DNA of 64,000 nt from Paramecium octaurelia. Its lineage: Eukaryota; Ciliophora; Oligohymenophorea; Peniculida; Parameciidae. Every line of letters starts with the position of its first letter. The stretch's first letter is position 1. The notes beneath the pieces were generated by a model, which searched no databases, was not told the DNA's origin, and saw only the letters and a program-made list of their open reading frames with translations. The stretch covers positions 64,563-128,562 of the forward strand of contig CAJJDP010000093.1 of NCBI GenBank assembly GCA_905182995.1. The letters run 5' to 3'. Position numbers and translations under genes: made by a program. Shown here one piece after another: positions 39,434 through 53,136 of this stretch.

Positions 39434-41320
39434 ATGGAAGGATATCTTAAAAAGTGGACTAACATAGTTACTAGATGGCAAGACAGATACTTTATTTTGA
39501 ATGATCACATTCTCCATTACTGTGAGCATCAAGGAGGATAATCCAAAGGATAAATCCATTTAAAGGTGGCTGCAATCATATTGGTTCCTGAAGATCCATT
39601 AAGAATCATCTTAAACACAGGGACAAACGAAATATAGTTGAGAGCTTCTAGTGTACCTGAAAAAATAGAATGGGTGAATGCTTTAAAAAGAGCTCAAGAA
39701 AGTTGTTAGGAAACAATTTCTCGAGATTACATCAAAGAAGTGAATGACATTCTAACTGACATTTGGGTTACACAAGCAGCATGTATCATAATTCCTTTCT
39801 ACAATTAGTTGATGAAACCTTAAATATACTTGTACCTAAATTGGAGAGATAACCTAAGTATGTAGAATTGGCTGAGAAATTAAGTGAATTAGGATAAAAG
39901 ATTAAGATGAATGTTACAATATGCACTTAATTGTTGGAAGTGGAAAAAGAGAAGTTAGAAACTCAACAGTCAGGTAATTTTGAAATAATATTTTAGGAGA
40001 TAATTAAACTTTATTTTAATCATTCAGAAATATCTCCAGCAGGATTGACGATTTCAATAGATAGAGTTCGGCAATTAGTTCTAGTAGTTCTTTGTCAATT
40101 CAAGACATCTTAGAGCCTCTTAAATACGAACAACCTGTGAAATATGTAAAATATATTATTGATTTTAGAAAAATCTTATAAACAATCCTGTGTTCTAAAA
40201 AATCTAATTCACAAATCAATAATTAAGAACTGCTTTACCTAGGACTTAAGACCCAAATGAGAAGCTGAAAGTTTGGAGTTTAATTAAGGACTTGATTGGT
40301 AAAGATCTTTCAAAGTTTGCTGTTCCTGTGTATTTTAATGAGCCTTTGTCTATGCTTTAAAGATTGGCTGAGAATTTAGAATACTATCAAACATTAATTG
40401 AAGCTAATTAAGAATAAGACTAATGGCTCAGGATGTGCTATGTAATGGGATTTGGAGTCAGTGCTTATTCAAGTAATATAGATCGACATAAGAAGCCATT
40501 TAATCCTATTTTAGGCGAGACTTTCGAAATCCAAAATAAACAATTCAGATTCGTAAGTGAATAAGTTTCTCATCATCCTCCTATATCAGCTGGCTTTGCA
40601 GAATCGAATGATTTTGAAATGTAGATGTAAACAGACCTATAGACTAAAATGTCTCCCAGGAGTATGGAGGTATAACCTATAGGAAATGTCTACATTAAAC
40701 TCAAACAATGTAATGATCAAATTTCCTATAATAAATGTACTACAAAAGTTCACAACATCATTTTTGGAAACATGTATATTGAACATATTGGTGATATGGT
40801 TTTTCATAATCATACTACTAATGACAAAGGAGTGTTGACTCTATCTGAAAATTTTAAAATGGTTGGCACTGTTTGTGATAGTCATGGAAAAGAAAAGTAT
40901 AAATTGAAAGGATAATGGAATGATTAGCTGATTGCTCTTAATGTTTAAACAGGATAAGAAACAGTGGTATGGAAGAGATATGATTTACCTTAAGATTATA
41001 AAAATTACTTCTACTTTACTAAATTTGCTATGAATTTGAATCTACTCAATATAGATTTAATTAAATCACTTCCCTGCTCTGATTGTCGATTAAGACCTGA
41101 TTAGTTGGCTTTGGAATATGGGTTCATTGATTTGGCAGCCGATGAAAAACATCGATTGGAATAGAAACAAAGATAGAGAAGAAAGGAAATGCAAAATGCA
41201 GGTTAAAAGCATATGCCATAATTTTTTGAATTGATTAAGGAACCATGCACAAACGAGATGGTTTATAAATACAGAGGGAATTATTGGAGGAAGAAAGGAG
41301 AGGGCATGGACTTGTTCTGA
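39434..41320 (+). CDS. Oxysterol-binding protein (OSBP/ORP) with PH domain, about 604 aa
   Basis: Lipid-transfer protein acting at membrane contact sites. Residues 1-90 form a PH domain ([20 protein letters not shown], with the usual C-terminal Trp in KIEWVNALK). The ORD lipid-binding domain starts [17 protein letters not shown] and [15 protein letters not shown], carries [12 protein letters not shown] and the family signature EQVSHHPP, and ends with [17 protein letters not shown]. No FFAT motif was noticed. Introns: 39783-39808 (26 nt), 23 nt near 39974, and a third of 23 or 32 nt near 40150; either length keeps the frame. Ends 27 bp from the convergent gene. Confidence 0.93.
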
Positions 41321-41347
41321 TTACTTATACATACACATATAAGATTA

Positions 41348-42071
41348 TCAATTAAATGATTAAATCTTTTATATAAGTTTATCCAATTAGTTATCCTGAT
41401 TGAATTCCTTAATTAATTAATAGAAATGCTCATTCTTAGGACTTATGGAATGAACTAAATTTATAGTTAATTAAATTATTTACTTCTTAATTTATCTTCG
41501 AATTTTATTTGAATGTGAATATTCTAGTTGTATTCCAATTGAATATCAAGAATCTTCTGATGATAATCATATTCCAAATACACTCCTGTTATTTGCTATA
41601 ATTAAATTATTAATTTCTCTTTCATCTCTCTGTCCTCCTTAAGTTAATTAATATCATTTTAACACTCTAATGATTCAATGATCTATATATACTAATGAGT
41701 TTCTCTTATAACTGAATGTAGTTTGAATTCTCATTGCAAGATTATTCAATGAGGGATTCAATCTTCTGGTTTTACTCTTATTGAAACGAGATCAATTAAC
41801 CAAGTTGGATTTAAACATTCTCTTTATTGCCTTTTGATTTCAACTTGAATTGCTGTTCCTCAATTAGCTTCTTTTATTAATCAATTTATTGTTATTGTTA
41901 CTTTTGAACTTCTTTATGTTGGAGGATTTTATCATTATACAATTTCTTTTTTTAGTCTAATAAAGTTTACAAGATCTTTTTAGATTTTTCGATCTCGCTT
42001 TGGACTGAATTTTAATACTCAAAAAACTAGAGAATTTAAATTTATGACTTTTACTCAATATTATTATTCAT
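41348..42071 (-). CDS. Coiled-coil protein with a small C-terminal domain
   Basis: The first 150 residues are a glutamine/lysine-rich coiled coil (SVQSEIEKSKKILQTLLDQK, QQKKLIEEQQFKLKSK). The last 80 residues are more globular: EKLIIQLQQITGVYLEYDYH, then KILDIQLEYNQNIHIQIKFE, and the gene ends LIQKIQSFN at TGA 41350. A coiled coil followed by a short beta-rich segment recalls kinetochore or RWD-type proteins such as Spc24/Spc25, but this is only a shape argument. Introns: 26 nt inside the coil and about 35 nt near the end. Its ATG lies 15 bp after the stop of the gene upstream. Confidence 0.6.
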
Positions 42072-42086
42072 AATATTAATTATTAA

Positions 42087-42959
42087 TCATTAGATAATCT
42101 CTGATGTTGAAATTTGAGGATATTAAACATTTGCAATATGTTATATGACCTAAGGTCGTTGACTATTGCTGAGATCTCTCCCTCTATTCTCTATCAAATT
42201 CAATTCCTCTGGATTGATGATGTGATCAATATCCTGTCTCTGATCAAGAATCTCCCAATCAACCCCTACATTGCCTCTAACCAATTCCAATATCATGTAA
42301 ACCAAATAAAGAACCAGCAATAGTATTAGCAACACAATAATAGCCACTAAGGAAGACATCTCTTCGGGATGCTAAACTTCCTTATAAAACCAATACGAGA
42401 GACCACTCAACCCGCCCAAAGTGATGATGAGTCTGATTAAGAAGGAGACCAATTCTGTTAATTTGCTCTAAAAATGCTAAGGTTTAAAAGAATACAAAAT
42501 TCTTTTAATGATAAGCCTCTATTTTTCTAATCTTATATGCAATTCCACAATTAGAACATGTAGTAACATCATTTGTAAATGGTCCAGTTGTTGCTAGCAG
42601 TTTCTTCTTAAAACAAGTCGAATGGTAGAAGTTCTAATTAGAAATCAAGTCGTTAATACTTCGCATTGACAAGGTTATATTAAATTCATGTCATCTAAAT
42701 TTTCGCATATTTGACATTAGATTATCATGTTTTCTGTTCTGGAAACTGAAAGTTGATTGCCAGATATCTTCCTGGGTCGTTATTGCAATTTCATAGGAGT
42801 GAGATTATTTACAGAATTACTCATACTATGAGCAATTTGAACATTTTCGAATTCAGTATTTCTTTGGGAATCCTGTTTGAAATTCTATGGACTCGATACA
42901 AAATTGTTTTGGGGTGACAGTATTTTGATCTGTGTTTCTGATTTCAAATGGGAACTCAT
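42087..42959 (-). CDS. RING-variant (MARCH-type) membrane ubiquitin ligase
   Basis: The N-terminal 80 residues are disordered. The RING-CH zinc site follows in C4HC3 order: CQICENLDDMN, QPCQCE, FYHSTCFKKK and TTCSNCGIAYK. Two hydrophobic regions come after it (LIRLIITLGGLSGLSYWFY and SLVAIIVLLILLLVLYLVYM), then a polar tail ending ISTSEIIQ. This layout is that of MARCH E3s, which ubiquitinate membrane proteins and control their trafficking. A 26-nt intron lies between CQCE and NFYHSTC, so splicing joins the zinc site. Starts 87 bp after the acid phosphatase stop, same strand. Confidence 0.82.
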
Positions 42960-43046
42960 AATTTTATTAATATCACTATTTTGCACCTCATTTGTGAATT
43001 TTTCACTAAGAAATTGATTATATTAGTATAAATTTTATTTATAATT

Positions 43047-44462
43047 TCAAGCTTCGAATTATTAAACTCCTTTTACATATTAGTCCAATCTTTTCTGCCT
43101 TATCGACAAATAAATAATGCATATGGAAAACACAAACAACAAAGTTAATGCAATACTAATTACTACAACTAACCAAGTGGCTATTTCTTTTTGACTTTTG
43201 GGAGTCTAAGGAATATAAATGATAATATTACAATCCAGCATTCTTCCTCATAGTTCTTTACATTTTGGAATTGAATAATGGAAGTGAATTCTTCATAATC
43301 ACACTTGTATTTATTATTGCAAATTGGCATCACAGTGCCATTGTATAAGACTTACACATAATACTAATCCTCTAATCCCTACTTCTTATACAATTCAAAT
43401 ATGATATTGCTAGCGTAGCCTGGGAAGGTGTAGATGCAATTCTTATTTGATACTTCCTATTTGAAATACACTTATTTTAGACACTCAACAGTTGTTAAAT
43501 TAAGAGCATTCAAAATCAGTTCAACAGTTGTATCATGAGCAGAGAAAATTCTGAACTTGTGCTTAGTTAGTTTGTTTAACACATTCTCCATATTGTCCAA
43601 AACTTTGGTAAAGAATGGAGTGGCCAAAAGACGAGCTTAACTAGAATACATCAATTAATTTACTCAAAATCTATGTTATGCTCAAGAGAGAAATACAGAT
43701 ACTGCAGGAGTTTCATCTAAGCCTTCGTGCTTTCTTTGAGTTTGGGGAGTGAGTACCCATTGAATTCACAGGAATCGAATGTGTCTTGATACTCGTATAG
43801 ATTGGTAATATTCTAAATGATATTCCTATTTATACTAATAGAGATGCATCGATTCCAAGTTGTTCTGCCAAATCCAAGATTAGGGGCTAGGACTTGAGAT
43901 TGATTTCATGGTATAATTTAGAATTGACATTGCTGTTTATTATTTCTTCGTTTCTTGGACAAGCCACGGGATCATATCCTCTTAAATAGATGTCTGCCTT
44001 CTTCTCTCTCACGTGAACTGGAACTACTTGCAATAACCCTGGAATGGCTTCATTTCCCATATCTTCAAAAGTAATTTCGTTTGGAGGAAGTAGATAGGAG
44101 TGATCAAGATTCGGATTTACTTTTGGGCCTGTTCCCATTGGATACATGCCTTAAAGATTGCTCAACGCGCTCATTATTGTTCGATTTACATCTGTGCTCT
44201 CAATATAGATTTCTGCCTCATTGTAATTCTAACTCAAAAATTTCTAGTCTTCAATGTATCTCTTTCTCAACCATTATCCCAAAACATAATGTTGTCTCAT
44301 TCCTGTGGCTGTCAAGTACCCATTCAACAACCCCTATTACTCAAATTCTTCGCATTTCCAATTACAATGAAGTGGAGTACGAGCACCGTGTCTCCATAAA
44401 ATTTACGATAGAACTAATTAGTCTGCAAATGCTTAGGAAATAAGTACAAGAAGGAACAACAT
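43047..44462 (-). CDS. Secreted/membrane histidine acid phosphatase
   Basis: Signal peptide MLFLLVLISQAFA, then the catalytic N-terminal motif ILWRHGARTPLHCNWKC (RHGxRxP, phospho-His). STDVNRTIMSAL is the conserved STDxxR segment, and the C-terminal acid motif is FRIFSAHDTTVELILNAL (HD). The product ends with a hydrophobic helix (WLVVVISIALTLLFVFSICI) and a basic tail, so it is probably anchored with its active site in a lumen (lysosome, food vacuole or cell surface). Introns of 27 nt near 43220 and 23 nt near 43670 are clear; at least one more is needed for the frame. Confidence 0.88.
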
Positions 44463-44910
44463 GTATTAATTAATGAAAAAAAAAGATTCATATTTAATAA
44501 CATTTTCTTGATTTCTAATAATATTTGAATTTCCTGTATTTATTCTATAATATAATACAATATAAATTTGCTCAGTGATAGTAGCAACTACGAGGGTGTG
44601 TAATTTAAAAAAGAAAGTTAATCGAAATAGTTTCAACATCCAGAAGAGTGAATAAATTCAAATAGTGTTTGTGTAAGGATTTAATATAAGATTATACATT
44701 TAAATTTAGATTTTAAATTTGTAAGTGCATTTGAGATCGCAATTTTTGAATAAGAATATTGTTAAATTAAAGGCAATTTAAAATCTTACAGCAACTTAAA
44801 TATAAATTCTAATTGATCGATGTGTGAACACATATTGCGGGAGATGTAATATATAGGTAAATTTTAAATCTTTGGAAATTAGAAATTAATTTATTCACAC
44901 GTCATAAGTA
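44463..44910. other. AT-rich divergent intergenic region
   Basis: About 450 bp between the divergent starts of the acid phosphatase and Hsp70 genes. Long A/T runs, no open frame of note. It must contain both promoters; no heat-shock element array was recognisable by eye. Confidence 0.5.
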
Positions 44911-46921
<2,011 letters not shown>

Positions 46922-46978
46922 ATGGATTTTGCATTTATCATTATCTAACAAAAAACAAAAGTAGAATAAATATTGTAA

Positions 46979-47827
46979 TCAGTATGGGTCAGTTTTGAGC
47001 TTCAATTTTTCAAATTGATTTCCTAAAAATTCATTCAAAGACTCCATCTGATCTGTTAGTTGTTTTCTCTCAATCTTATTCACTTTATCTAAGTAATCAG
47101 CTGAGTCTAATAAATATTAGTTCATGCTCATAAAGGATTGAACCAAGGAGGGAGGTTTGTTTAATTTAAATGACTTTTTCCACTGTTAATAGAACTCTCC
47201 TTATAACATGAACTTTTGGATATTCTCTTGATATTTTAAGTCATTAATCGTGACACTTTTGAATATGTCAGGCAACTTCATTTGTTACAGTTCCCTCAAG
47301 GTTTACTACTTGACTAACTATTAATCCATCCTTAATTGTTAATTAAGCAGCTTCATCGTTTCCTTTTTTCGCTTGATCTGATTACTAACAGCTATTTTTG
47401 GTAGCATCTGGTACCCATGAATTATTTGCTGTTCAGATTTATGCTTGATGATTGCAGGTGCTTTCTATTAGACTGCTTCTTCGTGAGAGACATATTTATC
47501 AAGATTATCAAAAATCAATTAATTATAGGAATCTTCCTCGAAGGTCTCCTTCTTAAGATCCAAGTAGACTGAATCGAAATTGATCTTGTGCCTTCTAGAG
47601 GTTAGAACTTCTTTGGCTTTATTTAGAATTGAAGATGATTGAAGTGTTTGCGATGATTTTTGTGGGGGAGACTCTTCTTGTGTAGGAAAATTGGACAGGA
47701 TTGATTCGAGTGCATTTAGCTTAAGCTTTAGTTGGAAGTGCGGTTTTTTTTGTAGAATCTTGGTAATTCTGGTCTTTGCAAGATTTGCTTTTAGAATCAC
47801 CTAAGCATTCTAATTATCATTATTCAT
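46979..47827 (-). CDS. Unidentified basic coiled-coil protein, 282 aa
   Basis: Intronless, MNNDNQNAQVILKANLAK to TGA 46981. A basic N-terminus (KTRITKILQKKPHFQLKLKL) is followed by Ser/Pro-rich linker, then charged helical sequence (NQIKRKKETMKLLNQQLRMD, RKQLTDQMESLNEFLGNQ). No catalytic motif or known family. There is no internal Met for about 100 residues, which supports the annotated start; that start lies only 11 bp from the divergent IMP4 ATG, so the two genes share a promoter and may be co-regulated, but a ribosomal role is only a guess. Confidence 0.7.
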
Positions 47828-47838
47828 AATTTTAATTA
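47828..47838. promoter_or_regulatory. 11-bp gap between two divergent start codons
   Basis: The whole space between the ATG of the minus-strand gene (47827) and the ATG of IMP4 (47839) is 'aattttaatta'. Any 5' untranslated region of one gene must lie inside the coding sequence of the other, and core promoter elements must be inside coding DNA. Confidence 0.65.
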
Positions 47839-48752
47839 ATGCTCAGAAAGAACGTAAGACTTAGAAAGGAGTATCTCATGAGGATAGAGGACGAGAAAAG
47901 AGCAAAGCAGAAGTACGATAACAAAATGAGATTGCTCAATGCTGAAATTGAAAGGAAGAATGTCCCAACTGACCTTTACAGAGAGGAGGATAATCTCAGA
48001 AAAGAAATCAATGCATAAGATGATAACACTATAGGTTGATTAGTAATCCTTAATTCCTTAGTCCCAAGGACTCATTTAGACGATGAATATGCTATGAGTT
48101 TTTATCGAGAACCTCAGATTGCATTGACTACGAGTAGATCTCCATCCTAGAGATTGGTTACTTTAATGAAAGAGATGGGATTGATATTCCCCAATTGCAC
48201 CAGAGTTAATAGAGGTGCCTTGGTGGTCAAGGATCTCGTCACTCACTGTTAACAAAAAAATTACTCAGATCTTATAATTGTCCATGAGCATAGAGGAGAA
48301 CCTGATGGATTGATTATATCCCATATGCCCTTGGGTCCAACCATTTATTTTGGAGTAAAAAATGCTGTCTTGCGTCATGATTTGGATGTGCGAGCAGGTT
48401 ATCTATCATTGTTATCTTAGATCCTCTGTCTGAACAGTATCCTCATTTGATTTTTGATAACTTCTCAACCAAATTGGGAGAAAGAGTCACCACCATTCTT
48501 AAGCATCTATTCCCAGTCCCCAAAATAGACAGCAAAAGAGTTCTTACTTTTCACAATGAAAATGGAGTCATTTCATTCAGACATCACACCTATTAGAAAT
48601 CATTCAATCAAGTTGATCTAAATGAATAAGGTCCAAGATTTGAATTAAAACCATACAAAATTACATTGGGTACTATTGGATAAAAGGAAGCCATTGTGGA
48701 ATGGTAATTAAGAACCTTTATTAACACAGCTGGTAAAAAAAGTGTATTATGA
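47839..48752 (+). CDS. IMP4: U3 snoRNP protein IMP4 (Brix domain), 287 aa
   Basis: Part of the small-subunit processome in the nucleolus, where it helps U3 snoRNA pair with pre-rRNA. The start [19 protein letters not shown] is typical of IMP4. The Brix domain carries [58 protein letters not shown], then [18 protein letters not shown] and [18 protein letters not shown]. Introns 48035-48061 (27 nt, GTTGAT start) and 48398-48420 (23 nt, GTTATC start) leave 288 codons, close to the human protein. It is followed after 28 bp by the thioredoxin-like gene. Confidence 0.93.
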
Positions 48753-48780
48753 AATTGTATGTAAATAATTAATTTATTAA

Positions 48781-49176
48781 ATGGACTCAAAAATTATTCC
48801 ACTTCAAAATATTGATGAATTCAAGGCATCTATTCTCGTCGAAGAAAGAGTGGCCATCTTAATATTTACAGCAGAATGGTTTTATATAATCATTATTTCA
48901 AGGTGCCAACCAAGTCTGAACCTAGTAACCTAAATGAAAAAAGAATTGGATTAATAACGTAAAAGACTAAGCCAACAAACAGGTGCCATCAACATCTTTG
49001 TTGTGGATCATGAAAAAGAGGGATGCTATCAAATAGTCAAATAATTTGCTCCAACTACATTACCATATGTATATTTATTTGAAAAAGGGAAATATATCGC
49101 CTAATTCGGAGGTCTAGATGTTTTTGCAATGAATAAATTAATTAAGAAAGCTTTGGAATCATCTAGAGCATTATGA
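48781..49176 (+). CDS. Thioredoxin-fold protein with active site WCQPS, 123 aa
   Basis: A single thioredoxin domain: MDSKIIPLQNIDEFKASILV, ILIFTAEW then CQPSLNLVTQMKKEL, NIFVVDHEKEGC and the cis-proline loop TTLPYVYLFEKGKYIAQFGG. A 24-nt intron (48879-48902, GTTTTA...AAG) lies inside the TGG codon just before the active-site Cys; unspliced it would also read through in frame. The site WCQPS keeps the attacking Cys but has Ser in place of the resolving Cys, so it is a monothiol or trap-like form rather than a standard disulphide reductase. No signal peptide, so cytosolic or nuclear. Confidence 0.82.
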
Positions 49177-49230
49177 ATAAATGATATTGCATTATATATT
49201 GGTCATTTATTTAAGTCTATAATTTTATAT

Positions 49231-49423
49231 TCAATGTATTAATTCCTTGTTGTCCCGTAGATTGTTCTCTCTGATATCAATCCTTTGTTCTAACTCATTG
49301 TTTGACTACTTTTTGAGTTTATTTTTATAATTATAAAGTAAAAAAGTCTTATAAAATTAATTGATAATTAAACTTTCGATTGTTAATCTTTTTTGTGTGA
49401 TAAAATTGATTTAAAAACCTCAT
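49231..49423 (-). CDS. Possible small charged protein, 53 aa
   Basis: With a 31-nt intron (GTTTTT...AAG) right after ATG-AG, the minus strand encodes MRLTIESLIINQFYKTFLL followed by a charged helix ending NNELEQRIDIREN and NLRDNKELIH. The second half has clear coding character, but the start depends on an atypical intron. It could instead be the tail of a longer, decayed gene. Convergent with the thioredoxin-like gene. Confidence 0.35.
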
Positions 49424-49793
49424 TAAATATGAATGTCAGAAAAATTATAAAAAATTTTTTTCTTTTTAGAGAAGTTAAAAAACTATATGTTTGAATAATA
49501 AATTTTGATTCTATATTAGGATGGATTGTAGTATTATGGGACATGCTTGAAAATTTTTGTTTGTTTGATTTTTGATTAATGTTGACATCATCTCTAACTA
49601 TTATTATTTTGTTTGTATTATTGTAGTCCTACACAAAACCATTCTTTTTAGTTAAGGATTAGATATAGTAATGCATTAGGTACCTGTCGAGTATTTTAGA
49701 GCCTATATTTCAAATATTCCTAAATAGCCAATCAAATTGCGAGAAAAGTACATTAAGTATTGGCTTATAAATATTATTTTCAAATTAATTAAA
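49424..49793. promoter_or_regulatory. Upstream region of histone H2B
   Basis: About 370 bp before the H2B ATG, AT-rich with no frame of note. It must hold the H2B promoter; no defined histone-gene element could be named by eye. Confidence 0.4.
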
Positions 49794-50171
49794 ATGGCAC
49801 CATCAAAATCACCAAAGGCTGACGCAGCTAAAAAGACAGTCAAAACAGTCAAGACCAAGAAGGGATCAGATGATAAAAAAAAGGCAAGAAGACGATAAGA
49901 GACATTCGCTCTTTATATTTACAAGGTTTTAAGATAAGTTCACCCAGAAATTGGTGTTTCAAGAAAAGCTATGAACATTATGAACTCATTCATTAATGAT
50001 ATCTTTGATAGAATTGCACTTGAAGCCAGCAAGTTGGTTAGATTCAACAAGAGAAGAACACTTAGTTCAAGGGAAATCTAAACAGCAGTCAAGTTGCTTC
50101 TTCCAGGAGAATTGGCCAGACATGCCATCTCAGAAGGAACAAAAGCAGTCACCAAATACACCAGTGGTTGA
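49794..50171 (+). CDS. Histone H2B, 125 aa
   Basis: Intronless frame from [15 protein letters not shown] to TGA 50169. The basic tail ([19 protein letters not shown]) leads into the histone fold: [59 protein letters not shown], then [20 protein letters not shown]. It ends KYTSG instead of the common KYTSS/K. It pairs with H2A in nucleosomes. Codon use is more regular and G/C-containing than in its neighbours, as expected for a highly expressed gene. No other histone gene lies nearby. Confidence 0.96.
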
Positions 50172-50414
50172 TTTATTCAATTTAATTCATATAACATTAA
50201 AATGGATGTTAAATTTTATATTTTTGTCTATTTTACTAATTGAATAGGAAGATTGTACACATTTATTTTAGATATATCTTAATTCAGAGATTTCTTGTTA
50301 TCCTTAAAAATAATGGAAGATCATATCAAAATATACTTGATTATTGCCTTGTATCTAGAAGTGGATGGATCAAATGTAGATAATTTCTGACTAAGAATTT
50401 TATTATATAAATTA

Positions 50415-51795
50415 ATGAAATCGGTTCCTATTGTATATTTTTTTCAAAATGAACCAAAGACACAATTTATGTTCTTTTTCTAAGGAGAGGAAGTACAACA
50501 ATTATCTAACTTTATTGTAGCTGATAGTGAAAAATATATTACAGCAATTCCCATTTAAGATTACTACTCATCATATTCGATTCAAGATATTTGTTTAAGA
50601 CATAGAACCAAAGACGTAAATCGATTAATTTATTAAAGATATGCTTGGTTTGATATCTCCAATCCCAACGCCAAAGTCCCAGTTGTTAATGATACTGTTT
50701 TTGTTAAAATCTTAACACTTTCAGATCTTTCATATAGCAGAATCGCCAAGAAAATGGTTGAAAGCGTGTCCTAAGATTAAAAAGTAGGAGATTTAAGGGT
50801 CTAATAAAATCCCATTTAATAATTATAGCCAAATTAAAATAAAGGATAGCAATCACAATCCAATTCATCACCTAAATTGCAATAGTAATAAAACTAAAAG
50901 TAAACTCTACAGTAAGGTAGCGAGAGACTAAGCAATAGGCATTTGAGTAATTAATCTAATGGGACTAGTCAAAGTGGCGATCTTTTAGAAGCATTTGAGA
51001 AATTAGATTTCAAACCAAATCCGCATCATACCTAATCATAACCAATCAGTCAAGCAGATTTGGATATAAACATTTAGAATTTCCCCAATTTTGCTCAAAG
51101 TTAAACCAAAAGAATGTAAAATGATAAAGACTCCTCACAATCTAAAGGGTTGAATCCTCAATCAGATTCTTATGATAACCAATTTATGTAATTCTAACAA
51201 AAACCATAGTAGCAATAAGCCAAAAAGGGCTAGAATTTATTTGAATTTGATACACTTACTAATAAATAGCCTACTGTTTTGAATGAGTAATTTCAACGAA
51301 ATGATGGGGAGGATCTATTTTAATTCGATGCTCCAACCCAATAGTAAGAATAGCCTTATGATTAATACGAAGGATTAACAGATAAATAAATTGTTGATTT
51401 GAGAGTAGAATAAGCAGCAGAGGGTCTATAAAAGATTTGGTAAGAAGAGTAAGATTATAATATCCTGAGATAACAAGCCAAAGATGAGGTAGAACCAAAA
51501 ATATTAAACTGGGCCTACAAGAATAATGTAAGAAATAATCTAAGGTTGCTTCTGACTACATTAACTGATGTTTTGTGGGAAGGAACAAATTGGCAATGCT
51601 CAATAGGAGACTTGATGACTGAAGGCAAAGTCAAAGTATTTAATGAATTTAAATTACTAGTTAAAATATCGTCAAGCTTTATTGATTGTGCATCCTGATA
51701 AGCATAATTCTACTCCTCCTGTCTAAAGATATATTGCTGAAAGAGTATTTTATGAACTTAATTAAGCTTGGAATGATGACAAAAACAGAAGTTGA
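50415..51795 (+). CDS. Auxilin-like clathrin-uncoating J protein, 451 aa
   Basis: The C-terminal 100 residues match the auxilin/GAK J domain: ILNWAYKNNVRNNLRLLLTT, LWEGTNWQCSIGDLMTEGKV, then KYRQALLIVHPDKHNSTPPV and ERVFYELNQAWNDDKN. It would recruit Hsp70 to strip clathrin from vesicles. The middle is a 250-residue Gln/Asn-rich disordered region containing NF/DLF-like short peptides, where clathrin-binding motifs usually sit. The N-terminal 120 residues (MKSVPIVYFFQNEPKTQFM) form a small domain I do not recognise; no PTEN-like or kinase domain is present. One 25-nt intron, 51636-51660, lies within the J domain. Confidence 0.88.
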
Positions 51796-52069
51796 AATAT
51801 ATTTATAATTTAAATAGTCTTTAATAAAATTATAGTTTTTTATGTTCGTCTCCTTCTAATCTAATGTAATTAATCAATTCTCTTACATTATTAATTAAAA
51901 TAATTAAAATAGAATTTATGAAAATTCATTTGAGTTCAAATGAAATCAAATTTTAATTAGAATTAATGCTAATTGAGAAAGCAAGTGATTTCAATATTAA
52001 AAAGAAACAAAACTTTTGAATCTATAAGAGTGTGATTAAATATATATATAGAAAAAGTTTCGCTGTTCA

Positions 52070-53136
52070 TCAAACTTCACCTGATGAATTAGTTTGCTAT
52101 TCGTTTACTTCAACATTAGACCCAATCTCTGGGACGAGTACTTCATTTTTTGTCTACTAGGGCTGTAGCTCAATTCCAGTTATTGAAGGTCTACAGCTCT
52201 CATCTCCGTCTACTAATTCCACTTCAACAGGCTCATCTGTTTTCTCATATAGAGCATCCAAGACTGCTGTTTTTTCCTTCTTCTTAAATTTGCTTTTCTT
52301 GAGAAATGAATCTTGCACCCAAAACTATAATAACCGGTTTTGATACGCAAAGAGCATTAAATATTAAAGGGATGATGACTAGTACAATAATAAGCTCGAG
52401 TTCTGGATATTAGTTTATAGGTTAAAACATCCATGATACAGCTGTCAATAAATATTCTCCCAAAAGTAATTAGAAGAAGTAGAGGATAATTTTGCTCTTG
52501 TTTATTGAGTGATAACTTACTACAACAACGATTAAAATCCACAGTGTTAATTAAAACACGTACACTCCATAAGCAACCTCAACTTTAGGTTTAGCCTTTT
52601 TGGTTTCGGTCACATCGCCAGAACTCATAGAGTAGGTTGTGATTTGTGGGTAGGATATAGTGTAATAATTGCCAGTTTGGAATTGCTACAAAATTATTGA
52701 GATGCATACCGTCTAGCCTAACTTTTGAAATAGTGCTTCGAAGAGAGTGATCAATAAACAATTAATTAGCATGCCTAGAGTGCAATCCAACATGTAAGTA
52801 ATAAAATACCTGTCTTAACAATATTATGTACCATTGACATTAATCTCCACTATCTGCAGAACTCAACAATAAAGCCAATCCAATATTTAAGAAGTGCTAC
52901 ACAACAGCACTAACAAATTATTTAGCAGTATCCTATATTATGTATTCTGGGATTACCATTAAAAATATTTTCCAAACTCTTTTTGGTTTTTCAATGTGCC
53001 TCTTGACTATTAAGATAAAATTGTATTAGTTACAGACAAGGACTAAAAAGCAAAGGAATCCCAAAATCGATTACACTAGGATTCCAAATCCTCCCAATAA
53101 TTCACACCCCTAAGCCTCAGGTTCTTCTGTTGACAT
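52070..53136 (-). CDS. STIMATE/TMEM110-like ER membrane protein
   Basis: A multi-pass protein that in animals helps STIM1 form ER-plasma-membrane contacts for calcium entry. Conserved pieces: CELLGGFGILVQSILGFLCF, the basic loop KPKRVWKIFLM, then SADSGDQCQWYIIL, LLLGEYLLTAVSWMF, LIFNALCFWVQDSFLKKSKF. The junction NALC/FWVQDS needs a 22-nt intron (GTATCA...TAG); others upstream were not all placed. A C-terminal acidic tail of about 70 residues (DEPVEVELVDGDE) follows. The animal tail differs, so STIM coupling is not assured. Confidence 0.82.

Noticed and set aside
44081..44443. Plus-strand frames of 99-120 codons
   Set aside because: Antisense to the acid phosphatase region with RHGARTP and STDVNRT; conserved catalytic motifs favour the minus strand.
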